This document shows, piece by piece, positions 57,735 through 64,000 of a stretch of DNA of 64,000 nucleotides. The stretch is from a virus: IMG/VR virus record IMGVR_UViG_3300024054_000015, positions 1 to 64,000 of that record, one strand, 5' to 3'. The notes under the pieces are model-generated. The model saw only the letters and a list, made by a program, of their open reading frames with translations. It was not told the origin of the DNA and made no database searches. Made by a program: the position numbers and the translations under genes. Numbering within the stretch: position 1 is the first letter of the stretch; every line of letters begins with the position of its first letter.

Positions 57735-57941
57735 ATGGCTACGATTCATCTAGCAGGTCCAATAGTAACTGTAGACAGCAGAGTCGTTCAGCGTTGTGCT
57801 GTCTGTGGACAGAAGCTAGTGGACTTGGACGCTTTCGAGCCAGGAAAGCCTGTAGTGGAAGAGGGCTGTCAGTTGAAGACAGTGCAGAACGTAGATATGT
57901 ACCATAGCTCCGACCTGTGCGTGACCTTGGTGGAGAAATGA
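57735..57941 (+). CDS. Small Cys-pair protein
   Basis: 68 aa. VQRCAVCGQKLVDLD gives one CxxC, with later single cysteines. One base after the previous gene and overlapping the start region of the next. Function unknown. Confidence 0.5.
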   Translation: MATIHLAGPIVTVDSRVVQRCAVCGQKLVDLDAFEPGKPVVEEGCQLKTVQNVDMYHSSDLCVTLVEK

Positions 57942-57943
57942 CC

Positions 57944-58423
57944 ATGCTCATCAATCCGTTTACAGGTCAGGTACTCAACGTCAATCCACAGGGATACAAT
58001 CAGTACACTGGAAAGGGTCCGGAGTCTAACAGGAAGAGACTTCAGCAGATCGCTGGAGATGATGTCCGTATTGAGTACAAGATCCCAGAGGCCTACGAGA
58101 AGAGCGTGAGGCTGTCTGGAGACTACTTTCCTCCAGAGGTAGACTGGGACACTGAAGAGGTAACGAAGCCAGCGACTATCTTTGTTTCTCCAGGCAGATA
58201 CGAAGGTGCTATAGCTGCCCATGAGATAGGGCATCATAAGCTAGGTCACACGCAGGATGTGGAATACGAAGATGATGCAGAGAGCCGTGAAAGAGATGCC
58301 TGGCGATATGCTCTTAAGAACAGAAAGAGTATGGCAGTCTCTAAGAGGAAACTGTTCCGCCTTATGAGGACTGCTGAGGTTCTGGCTAAGAAGTCTAGAG
58401 GAACTTTCGGACCAGCTAAGTGA
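57944..58423 (+). CDS. Tagged HEXXH metallopeptidase-like protein
   Basis: 159 aa from the ATG at 57944 (GGAG at 8 nt); an ATG at 57938 is possible. Tag LINPFTGQVLNVNPQGYNQY, then a zincin-like core with AAHEIGHHKLGHT and downstream acidic residues (DDAESRERDAW), as in IrrE/ImmA-type peptidases. If the tag directs packaging, this protease could act in the prohead or be injected into the host. Confidence 0.65.
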   Translation: MLINPFTGQVLNVNPQGYNQYTGKGPESNRKRLQQIAGDDVRIEYKIPEAYEKSVRLSGDYFPPEVDWDTEEVTKPATIFVSPGRYEGAIAAHEIGHHKLGHTQDVEYEDDAESRERDAWRYALKNRKSMAVSKRKLFRLMRTAEVLAKKSRGTFGPAK

Positions 58424-60021
58424 TCAACTCCGAAGCTGACCTACTCTCTGATCCCTTTAACTTTCTTGCTCTGTGTTGGCCAGACATCAAGCTGACCAAG
58501 CCGCAAGCCAAGATCGTACATAGCATTGTCCACAATCACACTACTGTCGTGCCTGCTGGCAACGATCAAGGCAAGGACTTTATTGCAGCCTTTATCTGCG
58601 TCTGGTTCTTCTGCTCTCGTAGCCCTTGCAAGATTGTGACCCATTCGGTAGATCAGCCTCAGCTTAAAGGCGTTCTCTGGGGCGAAATGAAGAGGTTTAT
58701 TCAGACCTCGAGATATCCTCTGCCGCTGAACGTGCGTGAGGATATGTTCATGCAGTTCGTGCGTCCTGATGGTACAGCCGATCCCTTGAGCTACCTCATT
58801 GGCCGTGTCACACGTAAGGGTGAGGGATTGCTGGGTCATCATATCGCTAACACAGAGAGCGATAGACTGCCCGATGGCTCTATGCTTCCTCGTACGCTGT
58901 TCGTAGCTGATGAAGCCAGCGGTATTGACGACGAGGCATGGGAGAAGGTGGACACCTGGAGTCATCGTAAGCTCGCTATCGGCAATCCCTATCCCACTAC
59001 GAACTTCTTCTATAAGGCCACGAAGGCCGGAGATATCCCGCACCCCAGGCTCAAGGGACGTTTCCTTCAGAAGGTTATCCACATCGATTGCGATGATAGT
59101 CCGCACGTAGAGCGGGCTAAGTCGATGATGGACATTGGTCTAGACCCTGATGACAAGGTCTTGATCCCAGGCATCCTCAGTTGGCAGGAATACGAGCGAC
59201 GTCTCAAGGTCTGGGATGAGATGCGGCAGTGCATCGGCCTACATGGGAAGTTCTATGAAGGTCGTGAAGTCAAGCTATTTCCTCCCAACTGGCTAGACCG
59301 TGCTGAGGAAGTCGCTGAGAGGTTGCCGAAGGATCGCATAGGCAAAGCGATGGGAGTGGACGCTGCTGAAGGTGGCGATAACTCCGTGTGGTGCATAGTG
59401 GACGAGTTGGGCTTGATCTACATGGAGGCCCATAAGACAAATGACACAAATGATATTCCTGGACTTTCCATTGCCATCGGGAAGCGTTTCGGTGTTGCTC
59501 CTGAGCGTTGGGTATTCGATCGTGGGGGTGGCGGCAAGCAACATGCCGATCGGTTACGAGCAATGGGGTATGAGTGTGCTTCCATCGGTTTTGGTGAGGG
59601 TGTGGTAGATCCACAAGCCTGGAAGCGTACTGCGGACTATATCCCGAAGAAAGAAGTGCGGGAGGCTACAGAAGAGAGGTACATCTACAAGAACCGTAGA
59701 GCCGAGATGTACGGCACGCTTAGGCTTGCATTAGATCCGACTGTGTTGCAAAATGGCTTCGGGCTACCAAAAGAGTTGATTCGGGTGAAACGGTTGGACG
59801 GTGGACCTTCCCTCAGAGATCAGTTAGAGATACTACCGCTGCTCTACGATCCTGAGGGAAGGCTCTACTTGCCGCCTAAGCAGAAGAAGAATGCGGACGA
59901 CAAAACAGTCACGATCAAAGATATGCTGGGCGACTATAGCCCAGACGAGGCAGACGCGCTTGTGCTCGCCTGCTATGGAATGACCTTTAAGAGTCCTCCA
60001 GTCATCAGGAGTATGATATGA
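58420..60021 (+). CDS. terL: Terminase large subunit
   Basis: 533 aa; GTG start overlapping the previous stop. ATPase: a degenerate Walker A TTVVPAGNDQGKDF near residue 45 and Walker B RTLFVADEASG near 160. RNase H-like nuclease: AMGVDAAEGGDNS near 310, WVFDRGGGGKQH and SPDEADALVLA near 508. It cuts and pumps DNA into the prohead through the portal. Confidence 0.9.
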   Translation: MINSEADLLSDPFNFLALCWPDIKLTKPQAKIVHSIVHNHTTVVPAGNDQGKDFIAAFICVWFFCSRSPCKIVTHSVDQPQLKGVLWGEMKRFIQTSRYPLPLNVREDMFMQFVRPDGTADPLSYLIGRVTRKGEGLLGHHIANTESDRLPDGSMLPRTLFVADEASGIDDEAWEKVDTWSHRKLAIGNPYPTTNFFYKATKAGDIPHPRLKGRFLQKVIHIDCDDSPHVERAKSMMDIGLDPDDKVLIPGILSWQEYERRLKVWDEMRQCIGLHGKFYEGREVKLFPPNWLDRAEEVAERLPKDRIGKAMGVDAAEGGDNSVWCIVDELGLIYMEAHKTNDTNDIPGLSIAIGKRFGVAPERWVFDRGGGGKQHADRLRAMGYECASIGFGEGVVDPQAWKRTADYIPKKEVREATEERYIYKNRRAEMYGTLRLALDPTVLQNGFGLPKELIRVKRLDGGPSLRDQLEILPLLYDPEGRLYLPPKQKKNADDKTVTIKDMLGDYSPDEADALVLACYGMTFKSPPVIRSMI

Positions 60022-60620
60022 GCAAAGAGCCAATCGTGAATCCGTTTACTGGAGAAGTGGTGGCGAACTTCAGTCTTAGGGGAATCGGAGAGGTATTTGA
60101 CCTGGGAAGGAAGGCCCAGAAGCTCGGTCAGATGGCAGGAACTAAGTCAGGTGCGGTTGAGTCCAGGTGGGCTAAACTTCGCGGTAAAGACGCTGGTCTC
60201 TCTAGGAGAGCTTCCAGAAGGATCTACCGAGCCGGTGCTGGAACCCAGAAGGCCATAGAAGCCGCGAAGAAGCACTCCTTCAAGACGGGAGTGGCGACTG
60301 GTGCGGTTGCTGGTGCTGCCTCTACAGGAGCCGCCATGAAGTACTCCAAGTCCAAGAAGAAGCAGATGGCTCACAACATCCTCGGCATGGCTCTGGGAAA
60401 GGTCAGGAACCCTCTGCAAGATGCCCTCACCAAACCCTTCCGCAAGAAGAAGACCACTGTCGGTGGCGTGCTGAAGGGCGGACTCACAGGCGTTAGGAAC
60501 GAGAGCCATCTTGGCCTCATTACGCCTTCCAAGGCTAGGAAGCGTAAGCTCATCTCTTCTGCAGAGCAAGATGCCAAGAAGAGGGGATTGGTCCTCAAGC
60601 CCGTCGGGAGCTTCAGATGA
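60018..60620 (+). CDS. Tagged basic protein 3
   Basis: 200 aa. Tag form EPIVNPFTGEVVANF. The body is very basic (many Lys/Arg) with a Gly/Ala hydrophobic segment (GVATGAVAGAASTGAAM) at about 94-110 and a Lys-rich end. It might bind DNA or insert in a membrane during ejection. ATGA overlap with the terminase gene. Confidence 0.55.
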   Translation: MSKEPIVNPFTGEVVANFSLRGIGEVFDLGRKAQKLGQMAGTKSGAVESRWAKLRGKDAGLSRRASRRIYRAGAGTQKAIEAAKKHSFKTGVATGAVAGAASTGAAMKYSKSKKKQMAHNILGMALGKVRNPLQDALTKPFRKKKTTVGGVLKGGLTGVRNESHLGLITPSKARKRKLISSAEQDAKKRGLVLKPVGSFR

Positions 60621-60805
60621 CTCTTGGACAAATCGCTTACGAAGCCTACTGCAAGTTCAGTGACAACAAGTCTCTGGTCTCTGGGCAAGAGCTACCAAGC
60701 TGGGGAAACCTCAACAGTCGCATTAAGGCTGCTTGGGAAGCATGTGCTAAAGAGGTTGGCAGGTATGTGATGACAGAATTGGCAGACCTTGCCAAAGGAG
60801 ACTAG
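60617..60805 (+). CDS. Small conserved-type phage protein
   Basis: 62 aa. The pattern AYEAYCKFSDNKSLVSG then LPSWGNLNSRIKAAWEACA is common in small proteins of many tailed phages; role unknown. ATGA overlap upstream. Confidence 0.6.
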   Translation: MTLGQIAYEAYCKFSDNKSLVSGQELPSWGNLNSRIKAAWEACAKEVGRYVMTELADLAKGD

Positions 60806-61030
60806 GTGGACAAGCCTAAGACCATTGCTGACCTGGGCGACAACACCGAACGTGATAAGCCCATTATCGGCAAGTCCATGATAGACCATGGACCTAAGTC
60901 GGTAAGTCGTCGCATTGAGGAAGCCCAGAAGCGGCATGAGGAAGAGCAGAAGCTGCTAGAGGCTGGCGGCTATGACTATGGCGGCACAGAGGCTTTCGAA
61001 CGAGCCATGAGGAACGTGGGGAGATGGTGA
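60806..61030 (+). CDS. Small charged protein
   Basis: 74 aa; GTG start directly after the previous stop. Acidic N-terminus and a charged helix (RRIEEAQKRHEEEQKLLEAG). Function unknown. Confidence 0.5.
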   Translation: MDKPKTIADLGDNTERDKPIIGKSMIDHGPKSVSRRIEEAQKRHEEEQKLLEAGGYDYGGTEAFERAMRNVGRW

Positions 61031-61560
61031 TGATTCTAGTCAATCCATTCACTGGCCAAGTGCTTATCAACGCCAACCCTAGAGGCGACAATCAGTACAT
61101 CAATCCCGATGGGCCTAGCCAGAAGCCTGTTAGAACAGCGAAGCATCTCGTTAAACGTCTGACTGCTGGCGTGCTAGGACCTGTCTCGGCAGATCGTGTT
61201 GCTGGATTTGCACTGCCTGACGACAGTCTAGTGGGAGGCCTGGGCAAGATGCATGAGGATCTGGTGCGAGAGGATCCTGAGAAGTTCGGAATGGACAGAG
61301 GAGACATGCCAAGAGATCCAGTGGCCAAGGCTATCTCCAAGGGAGCCATACGCTTTCGTGGAGTTTCCCTAGAGCTCGACTCTAGCAGACACACTCCAGG
61401 GAAGATTGGCATGATGATCTCCAGCGGTAAGTTGCCCTCTACTACCGAAGGTCATGTCTACATTGACTCTGCAGACTTCAATGGTGCAGCCCATGTGGAT
61501 GAGTTGCTGATGGCCAAGTCTTGGAGACATCTAGCTTACGGGAAGAAAAGACTAAGATAA
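61030..61560 (+). CDS. Tagged virion-associated protein 4
   Basis: 176 aa from the ATG at 61030 (61024 is an alternative). Tag ILVNPFTGQVLINANPRGDN followed by QYINPDGPS, close to the tag at 55394. The body has a possible ADP-ribosyltransferase-like stretch (AIRFRGVSLELDS) as in phage head-associated enzymes, but no catalytic triad could be confirmed. Function unknown. Confidence 0.55.
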   Translation: MILVNPFTGQVLINANPRGDNQYINPDGPSQKPVRTAKHLVKRLTAGVLGPVSADRVAGFALPDDSLVGGLGKMHEDLVREDPEKFGMDRGDMPRDPVAKAISKGAIRFRGVSLELDSSRHTPGKIGMMISSGKLPSTTEGHVYIDSADFNGAAHVDELLMAKSWRHLAYGKKRLR

Positions 61561-61570
61561 GGAAATAAGA

Positions 61571-64000
61571 ATGCCCACAGCAGAACGCAAGCGCCTGGCC
61601 TTGGAGCAGATGGCCAACTCCAAAGACTTCGTCATGAACGCTGAGTTCCAGGCCAAGTTCTTAGACCTCGTGCAAAACGAGTTCCTTAGTCGTGGAGCTT
61701 TCATTCAACGCTGGATGGACCCACGTCGGGACTACAACCGTGAGTGCGGCTATCCCGAGACGTATGAGATCACCAGTGAGAAGTGGCAGGACTACTACGA
61801 ACGTCATCCCATTGCTGCCCGCGTTGTGGAGATCATGCCTAGCGAGTGCTGGCAGATAACGCCAGATCTGTACGAGGTTGATGACCCCAACGTCAACACT
61901 CCGTTCGAACAGGGCTTTAAGGACTTGGCTGGGGACCTGCGTGGAGTCCAGTCGTACTACAAGCCTGAGGAAGAGGTCGTGCATCCGCTGTGGGAGTACT
62001 GCCGACGGCTAGACATTCTCTCAGGAATTGGTCAGTTCGGTGTGATGCTGCTAGGGTACGACGATGGCATTTCCCTGAACCAACCTGTAGAGGGTTGGCA
62101 AGAGCCAGAGGTAGGGAACATCACCTGGAACCAAGAGGCACTGCCTTTCCTCAGAGAGTTGTCCAAGCACTTCCATATCACCGCTAACGGTGAGCTAATA
62201 TGGAATGCACCAACTCCCGATGAAGAAGAGCAGTTGAAGAAAAAGTCCAAGTCTGTGCCTGAGGCAACTAACGGCAAGAAGCCCAAGGAGAAGAAGGTCA
62301 CCGACAAGGAGAACATGCAGAGCTCAGAAGGCTATCTGCCTCCAGAGCCTACAGGGAAGTCCATGCCTAGTCCTGCGGCCTTCGGTAATGTCAACCCGCA
62401 GCAGGGAAAGTATCACGATCCCATGGACCCAGAGGCTTTGAAGGACATCCAGCCTCAAGGGCCAGAGCAGCCAGAGTTTGGGGACTTTACTACTGAGGAC
62501 CAACGCCAACAGCCAGGAATGCAGACCGCTCCCACAGGCAGACGTAGGCTGATCTATGTGCGAGTGTTCCCCGAGGCGTTAGTGCAGATCATGCGATACG
62601 AGCAGAACATGGCGAGTCCACGCTTTGGACAGCCTACCATGTATCGCATCACGCTCAATGACCCCATGCAGAACCAGACGGGAGTGGGACTGCCTCTAAG
62701 CACCATTGAGGTCCACTACTCGCGGGTTATTCACGCTGCTGATTTGGGAGCTAATGCCGGATCTAGTGAAATCTTCGCTCCTCCTCGCATGAGGCCGGTG
62801 CTGAACAACCTCATCGATCTACAGAAGATCTATGGAGCTTGCGGGGAAGGCTACTGGAAGAACGCTTTCGCAACGCTGGCAGCAGAGACACATCCTCAAC
62901 TCGGTGGAGATGTTACTCTGGACGTAGAAGCCATGCGGGAGCAGATGAAGAAGTGGAGAGATAGCCTGGATCGTGTGCTGGCAGCTACGGGCGTCACTTG
63001 GAGGACTATCAGCCCGCAACTGATTGATCCCAATAGCTACGTGCAGAATCACCTGACTGCCATTTGCATCAAGCTCGGCTGTCCGTTGCGAGTGTTCATG
63101 GGCAGCGAACAAGGAGTGTTGGCCGCGAGCCAGGACTCGTACTCTTGGGGATTGCGAGTTCAAGAGCGTCGCAAGAACTACCTGACTCCTCGGCTAATCG
63201 TGCCGTTGATTGACAGACTCATCACCGTAGGCGTGCTGCCTGCTCCGCAAGAGTCGTACATGGTCAACTGGAACGATGAGCAGAAGCTGACTCCTCAGGA
63301 GCAGGCGAGCATCGGTGGAGCAATCACTGGAGCGATGGCAACCTACATCAGTGGCCAAGTTGACCAACTGATTGAGCCTGTGACCTGGATGACAGAGGTT
63401 CTGGGCTGGAATAGGGAGAAGGCTCAGTCTGTGGTAGATGCCACGATGGAGCATATCCTCAAGCAGCAAGAGCAGCAGGCGATGCAGGGGCAGCAGATGA
63501 TTGACCCCATGACGGGTCAGCCCATGCAGCAGGACGAGATGGGACAGTTCATTGATCCCAATACGGGCGAGCCTGCTCCGACAGATGAGATGGGCAAGCC
63601 GATGGTGATGGATCCCAATACTGGACAACCGATGCCCGCTCAGCCTCAGTCGCCACAAGAGAGCCAAGGCCCGCTAGGGGCAGAGGCTTCAGAGGCCGCT
63701 CAGGTTAGCCAAGAGATGGATCCTGGAGTTGAGGCACCAGAAGAGCAGATGGAACCCGAGGAAGAAGAGTTGCCCACAGACCCCGACTCTGGGTTGATGA
63801 TCGACGAGGAAGCAGGACTAGCTCTTGATCCAGAGACAGGTGACGTGTACGACATAGAGACTGGAGAAGTAGTAGGGAACGTGAACGATGATGAGCAATA
63901 TGCTGACGAGTTTGATCAGGAGCAACCGGATCAAGAAGATGGTTCTGAACTGGAAACTGAAGAACCCGAGGACGGCTTTGAAGACATGGAAGGTGATCAA
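61571..64000 (+). CDS. Portal protein, 3' truncated at window edge
   Basis: At least 810 aa from the ATG at 61571 (TAAGGAAATAAGA); the frame is still open at 64000. The first 600 residues fit anti-CBASS/DUF1073-like portals: IGQFGVMLLGYDDG, EVHYSRVIHAADLG, FMGSEQGVLAASQDSYSWG. The C-terminal 180 residues are low-complexity, acidic and Gln/Met-rich with repeats of D-P-x-T-G (DPMTGQPM, DPNTGEPA, DPNTGQPM, DPETGDVY). DIETGEVVGNVNDDEQY near the end mirrors the tag found on small head proteins. A large internal Pro/Lys linker lies at about 220-290. Confidence 0.85.
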   Translation, partial: MPTAERKRLALEQMANSKDFVMNAEFQAKFLDLVQNEFLSRGAFIQRWMDPRRDYNRECGYPETYEITSEKWQDYYERHPIAARVVEIMPSECWQITPDLYEVDDPNVNTPFEQGFKDLAGDLRGVQSYYKPEEEVVHPLWEYCRRLDILSGIGQFGVMLLGYDDGISLNQPVEGWQEPEVGNITWNQEALPFLRELSKHFHITANGELIWNAPTPDEEEQLKKKSKSVPEATNGKKPKEKKVTDKENMQSSEGYLPPEPTGKSMPSPAAFGNVNPQQGKYHDPMDPEALKDIQPQGPEQPEFGDFTTEDQRQQPGMQTAPTGRRRLIYVRVFPEALVQIMRYEQNMASPRFGQPTMYRITLNDPMQNQTGVGLPLSTIEVHYSRVIHAADLGANAGSSEIFAPPRMRPVLNNLIDLQKIYGACGEGYWKNAFATLAAETHPQLGGDVTLDVEAMREQMKKWRDSLDRVLAATGVTWRTISPQLIDPNSYVQNHLTAICIKLGCPLRVFMGSEQGVLAASQDSYSWGLRVQERRKNYLTPRLIVPLIDRLITVGVLPAPQESYMVNWNDEQKLTPQEQASIGGAITGAMATYISGQVDQLIEPVTWMTEVLGWNREKAQSVVDATMEHILKQQEQQAMQGQQMIDPMTGQPMQQDEMGQFIDPNTGEPAPTDEMGKPMVMDPNTGQPMPAQPQSPQESQGPLGAEASEAAQVSQEMDPGVEAPEEQMEPEEEELPTDPDSGLMIDEEAGLALDPETGDVYDIETGEVVGNVNDDEQYADEFDQEQPDQEDGSELETEEPEDGFEDMEGDQ

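Noticed and set aside
58441-59106. 221-codon ORF on the - strand opposite terminase
   Set aside because: Antisense to strongly conserved terminase motifs; no ribosome site.
1-64000. Integrase or repressor/integration module
   Set aside because: No tyrosine or serine recombinase motif was seen; a temperate lifestyle cannot be argued from this window, nor excluded since the genome is incomplete.

Overview
The window is a 64 kb piece of a tailed double-stranded DNA phage (siphovirus type) that most likely infects a planctomycete. Host clues: the protein at 40829-42325 begins with the planctomycete export motif FENLESRQLLS and carries a secreted GATase-like domain plus a PPC domain, and its neighbour at 42488-42937 is a small secreted Cys-rich protein of planctomycete style. 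No integrase, lysis cassette or major capsid gene was recognised. The portal gene is open at the right edge and a fibre-like gene is open at the left edge, so the missing capsid genes probably lie just outside, or the genome is circularly permuted across the window ends.

Layout. (1) 1-9909, + strand: fibre/decoration proteins, neck and tail completion proteins, tail tube, tail assembly chaperones with a classic -1 frameshift site (A AAA AAC at 4701), tape measure, distal tail proteins and a very Cys-rich protein. (2) 9906-19841, + strand: one tightly coupled operon of a PRTase-HAD fusion, a sulfotransferase-like protein, five glycosyltransferases (one fused to a methyltransferase), a second methyltransferase and three radical SAM enzymes. 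It is a candidate virion or DNA glycan/modification factory. (3) 33790 down to 20053, - strand: many small early-type genes with csrA, an ATP-dependent DNA ligase, a UvrD-like helicase, a PcfJ-like protein, zinc ribbons, a ParB-like protein and winged-helix proteins. (4) 34066-54763, + strand: replication, repair and nucleotide metabolism (HNH enzymes, RuvC-like resolvase, UDG-like proteins, PD-(D/E)XK nuclease, Sak4-like ATPase, SSB-like protein, family A DNA polymerase, primase, AAA helicase). It includes a DNA hypermodification block at 46346-50458 (HMUDK-helical/pyrophosphorylase-like protein, TET-associated glycosyltransferase-like protein, radical SAM, thymidylate-synthase-like hydroxymethylase). 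(5) 54844-64000, + strand: exonuclease, Acb2-like protein, terminase small and large subunits, portal, and a set of small proteins sharing the N-terminal tag INPFTGQVLN.

Most unusual sequence-level signals: a 639-bp cassette at 31448-32086 with no GA or TC dinucleotide on either strand and its own winged-helix gene; related GA/TC-poor long inverted repeats at 4086-4181, 19861-19962 and 53281-53385, the last read through in frame inside the helicase gene; the tag shared by five proteins around the terminase and echoed at the portal C-terminus; twin structured leaders upstream of two - strand genes; and a degenerate tRNA-like sequence at 42944-43029. All functional calls come from reading motifs by eye; no database search was run.
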